A DNA stretch of 64,000 nucleotides from Vogesella fluminis (lineage in GTDB: Bacteria > Pseudomonadota > Gammaproteobacteria > Burkholderiales > Chromobacteriaceae): assembly GCF_014652335.1 (NCBI RefSeq), contig NZ_BMYP01000015.1, forward strand, positions 20,011 to 84,010, given 5' to 3'. Below the pieces are notes generated by a model. That model had not been told where the DNA came from, did no database searches, and was given only the letters and a program-made list of their open reading frames with translations. A program made the position numbers and the translations under genes. Positions 8,690 to 19,635 of the stretch are shown piece after piece. How positions within the stretch are numbered: the first letter of the stretch is position 1; the number at the start of each line of letters is the position of its first letter.

Positions 8690-9031
8690 CATGGCCGTCG
8701 CAGCGCTGCTTACGATTTGTCACAGTTTGCCGGGCGTGCTGCCGCTACCATGCTGTTACCAGCATATTAAAAAGATATGTGTTTTTTATGGTTCTGTTTC
8801 GATAGAGAAACAAACATAATCAGGTGTGCATGTTTGGCTGCTCGTATTGCCGGACGGCCGGTAGTGAAGGGCCGGCAGCGTGAGTGGCTGCAAGCTGCAG
8901 GCGCTGCGGCTTGATTGGTGAGGGTTGCCTGCTACAGTCAGATTGGGCTATCCGGAACGAGTGGCAGGCGGCAGGCGGATGATGCACGCAGCATTGCGTG
9001 ACGAAAAACAGACAGTAAGCGGGAGAGACGC
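8690..9031. other. Non-coding stretch upstream of the chemoreceptor gene
   Basis: I see no gene here. The stretch 8760-8822 is AT-rich and unlike its surroundings, and holds the inverted repeat GTTTC-N6-GAAAC (8797-8812). It probably carries the chemoreceptor promoter, but no convincing sigma-28 or sigma-70 match could be assigned. Confidence 0.5.
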
Positions 9032-10648
9032 ATGTTCAAAACAGTAAAGGCCCAGTTCATGGTCATGGTGGGCGCGGCCGCCATCGGCATCGTGCTGATG
9101 ACGATCTGGGCGTTGTTCAATCTTGGCCAGACCCTGACCGAGCAGGCGGTACGCGATACCCGTCAGCTGGCGCAAAGCGCGGCCAGACTGGTGGAAAGCT
9201 ACGAGGCACAGGCGGCGACGCTGGGCGAGGACGAGGCGCGGCGGCGGGCGATGGCCGCGGTGATGGCGATGCGCTTTGGCGAGGACGGCTACTTCTTCGT
9301 CACCGATGAGCGCTTCACCTACCTGGGCCACCCGATTCGCGGCAATCTGGTCGGCACCAGCATGACGGCGCAGGTTGACCCCAACGGCGTTAACCTCGGT
9401 GAAGCCTTCCGCCAGGCCCTGGCCGGCGGCGGGGTGGCCGAGTACCACTGGGCCAAGCCGGGCTTTTCGCAGCCAGTAGGCAAGATCGCGATGGTCGAAA
9501 AAACGGCGCGCTGGGGCTGGGTGATCGGCACCGGCATCTACGTCGACCATATCGACGATGCAGTGCAGCGCCAGGCGCTGTTCCTCGGTGCCGGTCTGTG
9601 CTGTTTGTTGCTGTTGCTCTTGGCCCTCGGCTATGTCATCGGCCGCCGCCTGATCGGTCAGCTCGGCGGTGAGCCGGTCTACGCGGTGGAAGTGGTGGCG
9701 GCCATTTCCGCCGGGCGGCTGGATACGGCGGTTGATGTCAGCCAGGCAGAACAGGGCAGCCTGCTGGCCAGCATTGCCGACATGCAGCAGCACCTGCGTG
9801 ACATGGTGGGGCAGGTGATTACCAATGCCGACTACCTGGTATCGGTGGCCGACGGACTGATGGATAACGTCAACCGTGTTGCCGGCGGCTCCGATAACCA
9901 GAGTGAAGCCGCGACCGCGATGGCGGCATCGATAGAGCAGATGACGGTCGGCATCAATCATATCGCCGCCAACGCCGAGCACGCGCACGAGCTGGGGCGC
10001 AATTCCGGCCAGCTGTCGCGTGACGGTGCGGCGGTGGTGCGCAAGGCAGTGGACGAGATGCGGGTGATCAGCGACGTGGTCGGTACCGCCTCGCAAAGCC
10101 TGCAGCGGCTGGTGGAGGATGTCGGCAATATTTCCTCCATCGTCGGTGTGATCCGTGATGTTGCCGATCAGACCAACCTGCTGGCGCTGAACGCGGCGAT
10201 CGAGGCGGCGCGCGCCGGCGAGCTGGGGCGCGGCTTTGCCGTGGTCGCCGACGAGGTGCGCAAGCTGGCGGAGCGCACCGCGCAGGCCACCGGCGATATT
10301 GTCGACAAGATCGAGCAGATACGCCGCCTGTCGGCCGATACCAGCCGGGCGATGGTGGAGACGGTGGAGCGCGTCGCTGCCGGCCGCGCACTGGCCGACG
10401 AGGGCGGCGACGCCATCGCCAGCATCGAGCAGGCGTCGGCGGCGGTGCTGCGCGCGGTGGAAGACATCTCGCTGGCGTTGAAGGAGCAGAGCGTGGCCAG
10501 CAACGACATCGCCGTCAATGTTGAAGGCATTGCCGGCAGTGCCAGCGACAACGCCGCCGCGGCGCGTGCCGCCGCCGACGCGACGCAGAGCATGCACGGC
10601 CTCGCCGGCGAGCTGCACCAGTCGGTGACCAAGTTCCACCTCGGTTAA
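9032..10648 (+). CDS. Methyl-accepting chemotaxis protein with single Cache domain
   Basis: This 538-residue chemoreceptor has a first membrane helix at about residues 10-30 and a periplasmic single-Cache domain with the DGYFFV motif, the [12 protein letters not shown] segment and [15 protein letters not shown] second helix lies at about 187-207, followed by HAMP and the cytoplasmic coiled coil. The conserved hairpin tip reads [19 protein letters not shown] then [22 protein letters not shown]. It ends [11 protein letters not shown] with no CheR-binding NWETF-type pentapeptide. A GGGAGAG ribosome site precedes the ATG. The ligand is unknown; single-Cache receptors of this type often sense small organic acids. 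Confidence 0.93.
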   Translation: MFKTVKAQFMVMVGAAAIGIVLMTIWALFNLGQTLTEQAVRDTRQLAQSAARLVESYEAQAATLGEDEARRRAMAAVMAMRFGEDGYFFVTDERFTYLGHPIRGNLVGTSMTAQVDPNGVNLGEAFRQALAGGGVAEYHWAKPGFSQPVGKIAMVEKTARWGWVIGTGIYVDHIDDAVQRQALFLGAGLCCLLLLLLALGYVIGRRLIGQLGGEPVYAVEVVAAISAGRLDTAVDVSQAEQGSLLASIADMQQHLRDMVGQVITNADYLVSVADGLMDNVNRVAGGSDNQSEAATAMAASIEQMTVGINHIAANAEHAHELGRNSGQLSRDGAAVVRKAVDEMRVISDVVGTASQSLQRLVEDVGNISSIVGVIRDVADQTNLLALNAAIEAARAGELGRGFAVVADEVRKLAERTAQATGDIVDKIEQIRRLSADTSRAMVETVERVAAGRALADEGGDAIASIEQASAAVLRAVEDISLALKEQSVASNDIAVNVEGIAGSASDNAAAARAAADATQSMHGLAGELHQSVTKFHLG

Positions 10649-10707
10649 GCGCCGCCTGTTCGTACCCGCCGCCGGCCACGCCGGTGGCGGCTGTTACCGG
10701 CACGGCC

Positions 10708-10720
10708 TGCGGCCAACCTT
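10708..10720 (-). repeat. AAGGTTGGCCGCA motif upstream of recQ-like gene
   Basis: A single minus-strand copy lies in the 124-base gap between the chemoreceptor and helicase genes. The following bases (CTTGGCAGT) look like a degenerate second arm. Confidence 0.8.
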
Positions 10721-10772
10721 GGCAGTGGCCGGGGAGTGTGTTCTCCTTGCGCCTTTGCCGCCGGAGCCTCCG

Positions 10773-12710
10773 ATGACCTCTCCTTCCCCGCTTGACGCCG
10801 CGCTGGCGCAGTATTTCGGTTTTGACGGCTTCCGCGACGGCCAGCGCGAGGTGGTGCAGGCGCTGCTGGACGGTCATTCCGCGATGGCGATCTTCCCCAC
10901 CGGCTCCGGCAAGTCGCTGTGCTACCAGCTGGCGGCGACGCAGCTGCCGCACCTGACGCTGGTGATCTCGCCGCTGTTGGCGCTGATGCGCGACCAGCTG
11001 GCCTTCCTGCAGCAGAAAGGCATCGCCGCAGCGGCGATCGACTCCAGCCAAAGCCGCGACGAGGCGCAGCAGGTGATGGCCGACGTGCGCGCCGGGCGCA
11101 TCAAGGTGCTGATGGTGTCGGTGGAGCGGCTGAAGAACGAGCGCTTCCGCCGCTTCATCGCCGAGGTGCCGCTGTCGCTGCTGGTGGTGGACGAGGCGCA
11201 CTGCATCTCGGAGTGGGGCCACAACTTCCGCCCGGATTACCTGAAGCTGCCGCAATACCGCCAGCAGCTGAACATCCCGCAGGTGCTGCTGCTGACCGCC
11301 ACCGCCACCCCGGCGGTGATGCAGGACATGGCGCGCCGCTTCGACATTGCGCCCGAACACATCACCGTCACCGGCTTCTACCGTCCCAACCTGCACCTGC
11401 ACGTGCGCGCGGTGGCGCAGGCGGACAAGGACGCGATGCTGCTGAAGCTGCTGGCGCGCACGCCGGGCGCCGCCTGCGTGGTGTACGTCACCCAGCAGCA
11501 GACCGCGGAAACGTTGGCCGCACGGCTGCAGGCGCAGGGCGTCGGCGCCGCCGCCTACCACGCCGGGCTGGACAGCGCGCTGCGCGAGCAGATCCAGGAC
11601 GAGTTCATGCGCGGCGATACGCTGGTGATCGTCGCCACCATTGCCTTTGGCATGGGCATCGACAAGGGCAATATCCGCCAGGTGATCCACTACGATCTGC
11701 CGAAATCGGTGGAAAACTACAGCCAGGAAATCGGCCGCGCCGGCCGCGACGGCGAGGTGTCGCTGTGCACGCTGCTGGGCAACCGCGACGGCCTGCACGT
11801 GCTGGAGAACTTCGTCTACGGCGACACGCCGCAGCAGGCGTCGATCGCGCAGGTATTGCAGCGCATCCGCGACGAGGCGCAGCACGGACAGTGGGAGATG
11901 ACGCTGTACGGCTTGTCGGCGGACAGCAATATCCGCCAGCTGCCGCTGAAGACGCTGCTGGTGTATCTGGAGGTGCAGGGCGTGCTGCAGGCGCAGTACA
12001 GCTACTACAGCGAGTACCGCTTCCAGCTGCGCGAGGACGAGGCGGCGCTGCTGGCGCACTTCAAGGACGAGCGCCGCGAGTTCGTTGCCGCGCTGCTGGC
12101 GCACAGCAAGCTCGGGCGCAGCTGGTACGCCTTCGACTTCGACAGCTTCCTGCAGGCTTTCCCCGGCCAGCGCCAGCGCGCGGTGACGGCGCTGGAATTC
12201 ATGGACGAGCGCGGCTGGCTGACGCTGGAGACCAAGCAGATGACCGAGGTGTACGCGGTGAACGACGCCACGTTCGATGTCGCCACGCTGGCCGCCAGCC
12301 TCTATCGCCAGTTCCAGGCGCGCGAGGACAGCGAGCTGATGCGCCTGCAGCAGATGCTGCAGCTATTCGAAACGGAAAGCTGCCTGAGTTTCGCGCTGGC
12401 CAGCTACTTCGGCGACAGCGCCGCGCCGCGCGAGTGCGGCCATTGCCTGGTGTGCCGCGGCAAGCCGGCGCGGCTGCCGGCGGCGCCGGAACAGGTTGCG
12501 CTGGACGCCGCCATGCTGCACGGCGCGCTGGCGGCGCTGCACGACAAGCTGGGCGCGGCTGCGGATGCGCATCTGGCGGCCTGTTTCCTGTGCGGCATCA
12601 CCCTGCCGCGGCTGACGGCACTGCGCGCGGCGCGGCTGCCCGGCTTCGGCCGCTTCGCCGGCTATCCGTTTGCCGGCGTGCGCGCACTGTTGTCGGTGGC
12701 GAGGGAATAA
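10773..12710 (+). CDS. recQ: RecQ-family ATP-dependent DNA helicase
   Basis: This 645-residue superfamily 2 helicase has motif I FPTGSGKS, motif Ia SPLLALMRDQ, the DEAH box VVDEAHCISEWGHNFRPDY, motif III LLLTATATP and motif VI QEIGRAGRDG. The start at 10773 has a GGAG ribosome site six bases away; an in-frame ATG at 10719 is less likely. The four zinc-ligand cysteines (ETESC...ECGHCLVC) lie near residues 545-573, after a winged-helix-like region. In E. coli RecQ they come before it, and no clear HRDC domain is seen, so this may be a RecQ paralogue rather than the orthologue. The motif lies in frame at 11514-11522. Confidence 0.85.
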   Translation: MTSPSPLDAALAQYFGFDGFRDGQREVVQALLDGHSAMAIFPTGSGKSLCYQLAATQLPHLTLVISPLLALMRDQLAFLQQKGIAAAAIDSSQSRDEAQQVMADVRAGRIKVLMVSVERLKNERFRRFIAEVPLSLLVVDEAHCISEWGHNFRPDYLKLPQYRQQLNIPQVLLLTATATPAVMQDMARRFDIAPEHITVTGFYRPNLHLHVRAVAQADKDAMLLKLLARTPGAACVVYVTQQQTAETLAARLQAQGVGAAAYHAGLDSALREQIQDEFMRGDTLVIVATIAFGMGIDKGNIRQVIHYDLPKSVENYSQEIGRAGRDGEVSLCTLLGNRDGLHVLENFVYGDTPQQASIAQVLQRIRDEAQHGQWEMTLYGLSADSNIRQLPLKTLLVYLEVQGVLQAQYSYYSEYRFQLREDEAALLAHFKDERREFVAALLAHSKLGRSWYAFDFDSFLQAFPGQRQRAVTALEFMDERGWLTLETKQMTEVYAVNDATFDVATLAASLYRQFQAREDSELMRLQQMLQLFETESCLSFALASYFGDSAAPRECGHCLVCRGKPARLPAAPEQVALDAAMLHGALAALHDKLGAAADAHLAACFLCGITLPRLTALRAARLPGFGRFAGYPFAGVRALLSVARE

Positions 12711-12717
12711 GGGGAGG

Positions 12718-12739
12718 TTGCGGCCAACGTTGGCCGCAA
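12718..12739. repeat. 22-bp palindromic motif pair between convergent recQ and 12752 gene
   Basis: Two motif copies form a perfect palindrome eight bases after the recQ stop and 12 bases before the end of the convergent unknown gene. No other terminator is visible for either gene. Confidence 0.9.
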
Positions 12740-12751
12740 GCGGCGGCGCGC

Positions 12752-13600
12752 TCAGTAGAAGCCGAGCGCGCCCAGCAGGCTGAAGATCAGCACGAAGCAG
12801 GTGATGCCGGTCAGCAGCAGGTTGGTCTGTTTTTCCTTGTGCAGCGAGGTTTCCAGCGAGTGCTCCTGCGTCTGCAGGCCATGCAGTTTTTGTTGCAGCT
12901 CGGCGTGTTCCTCGTCGTGGCGTGACATGGTGCCCAGCAGTGCGCTGAGCGATATCTCGGTGACCTTGGCACTGTCCCAGCCGCTGATCAGCTGCCGCAC
13001 CCTGGCCTTGTAATAGCGGCCGTGCACCTGGGTGCTGTCGTCCCACTCGAAATCGAAGCCGTGCGCCGCCAGCCGGCTGTTGCGGTGCGTGCGCGCTTCT
13101 TCGCCCTCCGCTTCCGGTGCCGGCAGCACGCTGGGCAGCACGCGATAATCCGGATAGCGCTGTTTCAGCCAGTTGATGGCCTGTGAATAGGCATAGCCGG
13201 ACAGGCCAAGACCGGCAATCTCCGGGCTGAGGCTGAAGCCGGATTTCGGCCCGAACGATACGGTTTGTGACGGATGATCGACCGCCACCTGCAGGCAGTT
13301 GCGGGTGGCCATCCATTCGGAAGCCTCGCCGCTCAGCGACAACCACCGATTGCCTTCGGCGCGGGCATAGGTAACAAACTGGATGCGGAAAAAGTCGGAC
13401 TGGGCGGAGTGGCCGCTGCTGATGCGGCTGAACAGGTAGATCGGCACGCCGTTGTCGAACAGTGCGATCAGCTGTTCCGCCTGCGCTGTGCTGCGGCCGG
13501 CAAGATGGCTCTCGTCCTCCGGCGATGGCAGCGGGGCAGCTTCCGGCTCGCTGGCGGTCTTGTCGGTTTTCGGTGGCGTTTTCAGGCTTCGGTTGGACAT
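12752..13600 (-). CDS. Unknown tail-anchored protein
   Basis: I do not recognise this 282-residue protein. Residues 1-35 are Pro/Ser/Glu-rich and look disordered. Residues 40-215 form a compact domain beginning AEQLIALFDNGVPIYLFSRIS, with a WMATRNCLQVAV segment. Residues 215-258 are a probable coiled coil (RHDEEHAELQQKLHGLQTQ). The last 20 residues are one hydrophobic helix (LLLTGITCFVLIFSLLGALGFY) with no tail beyond it, so it may be membrane-anchored with the bulk in the cytoplasm. It is alone on its strand, convergent with recQ. Confidence 0.7.
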   Translation of the reverse strand: MSNRSLKTPPKTDKTASEPEAAPLPSPEDESHLAGRSTAQAEQLIALFDNGVPIYLFSRISSGHSAQSDFFRIQFVTYARAEGNRWLSLSGEASEWMATRNCLQVAVDHPSQTVSFGPKSGFSLSPEIAGLGLSGYAYSQAINWLKQRYPDYRVLPSVLPAPEAEGEEARTHRNSRLAAHGFDFEWDDSTQVHGRYYKARVRQLISGWDSAKVTEISLSALLGTMSRHDEEHAELQQKLHGLQTQEHSLETSLHKEKQTNLLLTGITCFVLIFSLLGALGFY

Positions 13601-13764
13601 GGCGGCATGGTTTCAATCGTGCGTGGCGGTTGGGGCCTAGCCTACACCATTGCCCGCCATGCGTCAGGCGTTGCGGCATGTGGTGGCGGTAGAAAACAGC
13701 GGATGTCCCTTGAACAGGTTCTTAACGGTATGGCCCCGGCGGAGCCGGCCGGGCCGGCTCGGGC

Positions 13765-13777
13765 CAGGGTTGGCCGC
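13765..13777 (+). repeat. TTGGCCGCA motif at the 3' end of aacS
   Basis: A single copy preceded by CAGGG lies six bases after the acetoacetyl-CoA synthetase stop. Confidence 0.8.
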
Positions 13778-13782
13778 AACAC

Positions 13783-15744
<1,962 letters not shown>

Positions 15745-15899
15745 ATCAAGTCTCTCCTCAGGAAGCGTGTGGGGTCGCTCAAGGGTGTCGTTCTTTATGA
15801 TGTAAAGCTGTTTGCCGGCCAGTTTACTGCACAGCCATGCCCGCGGTATAGGTCGCCGGCCGCGCGATCGGTGCCGCGTGTGGCCGGCTGGCGGCGTGT

Positions 15900-15929
15900 T
15901 GCGGCCAACCTTGTGCCAGATTGGCCGCA
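15900..15929. repeat. Inverted motif pair with 12-base loop, between VOC gene and aacS
   Basis: TGCGGCCAA (15900-15908) and TTGGCCGCA (15921-15929) pair perfectly. The pair lies 11 bases after the VOC gene stop on the minus strand and could act as its terminator, although no T-run follows. Confidence 0.88.
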
Positions 15930-15940
15930 AGCGCGGCGGC

Positions 15941-16480
15941 TCAGTCTTCGGAGTAGCTGCCGTCGTGCATCCAGCGCGCGTGCTGTGGCGCCTTGCGCGT
16001 TTCCGCCCATTCGTTGAGCATGTCCCACTTCACCTCGTCCAGCATCTGCATCATCCTGGGTGTGCCGGTGTTGCAGGCCAGTTCCAGGCGGTGGCCGTTG
16101 GGGTCGAAGAAGTAGATCGACTGGAAGATGGTGTGGTCGGTGGGGCCGATCACGTCGATGCCGGCGGCCTGCAGCCGGGCCTTGGTGGCGAACAGGGTGT
16201 CCAGCGAGTCCACCTCCAGCGCCAGATGCTGCACCCAGTTGGGCGTGTTCCGGTCGCGGTCCATCGGTGGCCGCGTCGGCAGCTCGAAGAAGGCGAGGAT
16301 GTTGCCCTGGCCGGCGTCGAGGAATACGTGCATGTACGGGTCCGGAGCCTTGGTGGACGGTACCTCGTTCTCGGCGATCGCCAGCACGAACTTCATGTCG
16401 AGGTGTTTCACGTACCACTCCACCGTTTCCTTGGCGTCCTTGCAGCGATAGGCGACGTGGTGGATTTTCTTGATCAGCAT
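15941..16480 (-). CDS. VOC-superfamily (glyoxalase/bleomycin resistance/dioxygenase fold) protein
   Basis: This 179-residue protein has two VOC half-domains. The first begins IKKIHHVAYRCKDAKETVEWYVKHL and the second carries VQHLALEVDSLDTLFATKARLQ and the metal-ligand-like pattern SIYFFDPNGHRLELACN. Candidate metal ligands are His near residue 8, His in VQHLALEV and Glu in RLELA. The start at 16480 follows a GGGGAGAACC ribosome site. The substrate is unknown. It is upstream of aacS on the same strand but separated from it by 196 bases and a motif hairpin. Confidence 0.85.
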   Translation of the reverse strand: MLIKKIHHVAYRCKDAKETVEWYVKHLDMKFVLAIAENEVPSTKAPDPYMHVFLDAGQGNILAFFELPTRPPMDRDRNTPNWVQHLALEVDSLDTLFATKARLQAAGIDVIGPTDHTIFQSIYFFDPNGHRLELACNTGTPRMMQMLDEVKWDMLNEWAETRKAPQHARWMHDGSYSED

Positions 16481-16746
16481 GATGGTTCTCCCCGTGAGCT
16501 GTGGCTGTGCCGTGGCACTGGTTTCAGTCTGGCACGGATTGCGGTGATGACCAGTGGCGACGGCAAACACGGTTGCCATTGCTGGCGCGGCGGATGGCGA
16601 GGCGGGGAGTGGCAGGGGCGCTGCAAAATGCAATCAGCCGGGGCGGGCGGCAGTCTGCCGCGGATGCCGGTGAGGCAAAGGGGAACGGCAGGGGCGTGAT
16701 ATGCCCGGCATTTCCGGGCAGGCCGGCAAGGAGCCGGCGGCGGATG
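16481..16746. other. Non-coding stretch upstream of the VOC gene
   Basis: I see no gene. The stretch is GC-rich with short palindromes such as GCCCGG-N5-CCGGGC near 16700-16720. It must hold the promoter of the minus-strand VOC gene, but no clear elements are visible. Confidence 0.45.
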
Positions 16747-16779
16747 AAAAAACGGGCCGGCAAGATGCCGGCCCGTTTT
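16747..16779 (-). terminator. Strong bidirectional-looking terminator after the DUF2249 gene
   Basis: AAAACGGGCCGGCA pairs with TGCCGGCCCGTTTT around a three-base loop (about 16749-16779). On the minus strand the stem is followed by more T. It lies about ten bases after the stop of the gene at 16788. Confidence 0.93.
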
Positions 16780-16787
16780 CGTGATGC

Positions 16788-17120
16788 TTAGCCGCCGGAG
16801 CAACCGCAACCGCCACCGCCGCCACAACCGCCTTGCTGTTGGGCCGGGGCCGGAGCCGGCTCGCTGTCGGCAACGTGGATGGTGAAGTCGATAACGACCT
16901 GTTGCGGCGAGCGCTCGATGTAGTTGATCAGCACCTGGCCACCGTAGCGTTGCTCGATCTGGCTGAGCAGGGGCAGCGGGTCATGATCGTTGATGAAGCG
17001 CATGCGCTCACCGTGGTTCAGCGATTCCAGTGCGCCAAAAATGGCGGCATGGCGGAAACGCTTGGCGACGCCGCGTGCATCAAACGGGAAAACGGACAAA
17101 TCGGGGGTGTGGGTGTGCAT
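16788..17120 (-). CDS. DUF2249-like small protein with Gly/Cys-rich tail
   Basis: This 110-residue protein has a central block LESLNHGERMRFINDHDPLPLLSQIEQRYGG that matches my memory of the DUF2249 (TusA-fold-like) consensus: an Asn-His-Asp-Pro loop followed by a helix. The C-terminus is Pro/Ala-rich, then Gln3, and ends in a glycine/cysteine tail with three Cys in the last 14 residues. Such a tail could bind metal or anchor a cluster. DUF2249 proteins often accompany nitric-oxide or redox genes, but none is adjacent here. It is monocistronic with its own strong terminator. The function is not known. Confidence 0.7.
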   Translation of the reverse strand: MHTHTPDLSVFPFDARGVAKRFRHAAIFGALESLNHGERMRFINDHDPLPLLSQIEQRYGGQVLINYIERSPQQVVIDFTIHVADSEPAPAPAQQQGGCGGGGGCGCSGG

Positions 17121-17258
17121 GGTGTGCTCCTGTCAGAAACAGTGGGCAGCTTACGCGCCCGTGGTACGGCTTTCCTTGAGGCAGAACAAGTACGGGGCGC
17201 CGGCAGGAGGGGCCAGCCCTTCGGGGTCACGCGCTGCAAAAAGACCTTGAACAGGTTC

Positions 17259-17801
17259 TCAGAACTCGGCATCGGCCAGCGGCGGTGCCGAGCGGTCCTT
17301 GGACGATAGTTGCAGATGGTCGCGCAGCGGCCAGGCAATCGCCAGCTGCGGGTCGTCCCAGCGTATGGCGCGCTCATGCTGCGGACTCCAGTAGGCGGTG
17401 GTTTTGTACAACACTTCGGCCTGTTCGCTGAGTGCGACGAAGCCGTGGGCGAAGCCTTCCGGAATCCACAGCTGGCGATGGTTGGCCGCAGACAGGATGG
17501 TGCTGAAATGCCGGCCGAAGGTGGTGCTGCCGCGGCGCAGGTCGACGGCAACATCGAACACCTCGCCGGCTGTGCAGCGCACCAGCTTGCCTTGCGCCTG
17601 CGGCGGCAGCTGGTAGTGCAGGCCGCGCAGCACGCCGCGGCCGGAGCGGGAGTGGTTGTCCTGTACGAATCCGACGTGGCGGCCGATGGCGTCATCGAAG
17701 CGCTGCTGGTGGAAGCTCTCGTAGAAAAAGCCGCGTTCGTCGGCAAAGACTTTCGGCTCGATGATTTTGAGGTCGGCAATGGCGGTATCAAGGATGTTCA
17801 T
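17259..17801 (-). CDS. rfbC: dTDP-4-dehydrorhamnose 3,5-epimerase
   Basis: This is the third enzyme of dTDP-L-rhamnose synthesis, 180 residues as usual. Diagnostic segments are FADERGFFYESFHQQRF, FVQDNHSRSGRGVLRGLHYQ (catalytic His), GEVFDVAVDLRRGS and IPEGFAHGF. The start at 17801 gives the normal N-terminus MNILDTAIADLKIIEPKVF. It is the last gene of rfbBDAC and is separated from rfbA by 59 bases that contain an inverted motif pair. A further motif copy is in frame at 17482-17490. Confidence 0.95.
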   Translation of the reverse strand: MNILDTAIADLKIIEPKVFADERGFFYESFHQQRFDDAIGRHVGFVQDNHSRSGRGVLRGLHYQLPPQAQGKLVRCTAGEVFDVAVDLRRGSTTFGRHFSTILSAANHRQLWIPEGFAHGFVALSEQAEVLYKTTAYWSPQHERAIRWDDPQLAIAWPLRDHLQLSSKDRSAPPLADAEF

Positions 17802-17823
17802 GCGGGGGCCCGGTGATGCAAGG

Positions 17824-17849
17824 TTGGCCGCAATGCTGCTTGCGGCCAA
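17824..17849. repeat. Inverted motif pair between rfbA and rfbC
   Basis: TTGGCCGCA (17824-17832) and TGCGGCCAA (17841-17849) flank an eight-base spacer and extend by AAGG on one side. The pair lies within the operon, so as a hairpin it could lower rfbC expression. Confidence 0.88.
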
Positions 17850-17860
17850 CCCCGGCAGGA

Positions 17861-18730
17861 TTAGCGGAGCATGGCCAGCAGGTATTGGCCGTAGGCGTTT
17901 TTCTGTAGCGGGGCGGCCAGTTTTTCTACCTGGGCGGCGTCGATCCAGCCGGCGTGGTAGGCGATTTCTTCCGGGCAGGCCACTTTCAGGCCCTGACGGT
18001 TCTCCACGGTGGCGATGAACTGGCTGGCGGCCAGCATCGACTCGTGGGTGCCGGTATCCAGCCAGGCATAACCGCGGCCCATGGTCTGCACGTCCAGTGT
18101 GCCCTGACGCAGGTAGGCGGCGTTGATGTCGGTGATCTCCAGTTCGCCGCGCGGCGACGGCCTGATCGATTTGGCGATATCGACTACCTGTCCGTCGTAG
18201 AAGTACAGACCGGTGACGGCGTAACTGGACTTGGGCTGCTGCGGTTTCTCTTCGATGCTGATGGCGCGGCCGGCGGTGTCGAATTCCACCACGCCGTAGC
18301 GCTCCGGATCATTGACGTGATAGGCAAATACCGAGGCGCCGCTGTCCCGGGTGCAGGCACGGTGCAGCAGCTTCTGGAAGTCGTTACCGTAGAAAATATT
18401 GTCGCCCAGCACCAGTGCCGACGGGGCGCCGGCGAGGAAGGCCTCGCCGAGGATGAAGGCCTGTGCCAGCCCGTCCGGGCTGGGCTGTACCGTGTACGCC
18501 AGCCGGATGCCCCACTGGCTGCCGTCGCCCAGCAGCTGCCGGAAGCGCGGCGTGTCCTGCGGCGTGGAGATGATCAGGATGTCGCGGATGCCTGCCAGCA
18601 GCAGCGTGCTCAGCGGGTAGTAGATCATCGGCTTGTCGTAGATCGGCAGCAATTGCTTGCTGACGGCGAGGGTGGCCGGGTACAGGCGGCTGCCGGAACC
18701 GCCGGCCAGGATGATGCCTTTGCGCGTCAT
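17861..18730 (-). CDS. rfbA: Glucose-1-phosphate thymidylyltransferase
   Basis: RfbA couples dTTP with glucose-1-phosphate to make dTDP-glucose. It has 289 residues, with the nucleotide-binding start [36 protein letters not shown], the metal-site region [10 protein letters not shown], and the C-terminal [13 protein letters not shown] segment. Its ATG overlaps the end of rfbD by four bases. Confidence 0.97.
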   Translation of the reverse strand: MTRKGIILAGGSGSRLYPATLAVSKQLLPIYDKPMIYYPLSTLLLAGIRDILIISTPQDTPRFRQLLGDGSQWGIRLAYTVQPSPDGLAQAFILGEAFLAGAPSALVLGDNIFYGNDFQKLLHRACTRDSGASVFAYHVNDPERYGVVEFDTAGRAISIEEKPQQPKSSYAVTGLYFYDGQVVDIAKSIRPSPRGELEITDINAAYLRQGTLDVQTMGRGYAWLDTGTHESMLAASQFIATVENRQGLKVACPEEIAYHAGWIDAAQVEKLAAPLQKNAYGQYLLAMLR

Positions 18731-19635
18731 GGTTTTCTCGCGTTATCGAGGGTCTGGAATACCTGCGTCACGCCTTCCTGCCACGACGGCAGCTGCAGGC
18801 CGAAGGTGTGCATCAGCTTGCTGCAATCCAGTTGCGAGTTGGCCGGGCGGACGGCTTGTTGCGGGTACTCGTCGCTGCTGATCGCGTGCAGGCCGTCCGG
18901 CGGCAGCATCAGTGCCCAGCCGGCGTCGCGTGCCAGCGCGATGACGAAGCCGGCGTAGCCATGCCAGCTGGTGCGCCCCCGGGCGGCAACGTGATAGGTG
19001 CCGTAGGGTTGGGCCGTATCGGCCAGGCAGCACGCGACAAGGTTGGCCGCCACGTCGGCCGGCAGGCTGGCCGGTGTCGGCGTGCCGAACTGGTCGGCGA
19101 CCACGGCGAGGCTGTCGCGGCTTGCGGCCAACCTTAGCATGGTCTTCAGGAAGTTCTGGCCGTAGACGCCGGCCACCCACGAGCTGCGCAGGATGAAGTG
19201 GCGGCAGCCGCTGTCGTGGACGGCTTGCTCGCCCAGCCATTTGCTCTGGCCGTAGACCGATTGCGGGCTGGCGGCGTCGTCCTCGCGCCAGGCGCCGTCC
19301 TTGTGGCCGTCGAATACGTAGTCGGTAGAGTAGTGCAGCAGCAGCGCATCGTTGGCCGCAGCCCACTGCGCCAGTACGGCGACGGCGTCGGCGTTGACGG
19401 CGTGGGCCAGTGCCGGTTCGTCTTCGGCACGGTCAACGGCGGTATAGGCGGCGGCATTGACGATGATGTCGGGCCGCCAGGCATCCAGCGCCGCGGCCAG
19501 CGTTGCCGGTTGCGCCAGGTCGAACTGGCTGCGGTCCGGGCAGATCAGCCGGCCGTGCAGCGCCAGCGCGCGCCGGAGTTCGAAACCGACCTGGCCGCTG
19601 GCGCCGGTGATCAGGATCTTTGCCGGATGGCTCAT
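18727..19635 (-). CDS. rfbD: dTDP-4-dehydrorhamnose reductase
   Basis: RfbD reduces the 4-keto group to give dTDP-L-rhamnose. The 302-residue short-chain dehydrogenase has the Rossmann loop [12 protein letters not shown], the active-site YGQSKWLGE and STDYVFDG. The start at 19635 overlaps the rfbB stop (ATGA). Two motif copies lie in frame (19123-19131 and 19352-19360), and a near-copy ending in C rather than A is at 19042-19050. Confidence 0.96.
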   Translation of the reverse strand: MSHPAKILITGASGQVGFELRRALALHGRLICPDRSQFDLAQPATLAAALDAWRPDIIVNAAAYTAVDRAEDEPALAHAVNADAVAVLAQWAAANDALLLHYSTDYVFDGHKDGAWREDDAASPQSVYGQSKWLGEQAVHDSGCRHFILRSSWVAGVYGQNFLKTMLRLAASRDSLAVVADQFGTPTPASLPADVAANLVACCLADTAQPYGTYHVAARGRTSWHGYAGFVIALARDAGWALMLPPDGLHAISSDEYPQQAVRPANSQLDCSKLMHTFGLQLPSWQEGVTQVFQTLDNARKP

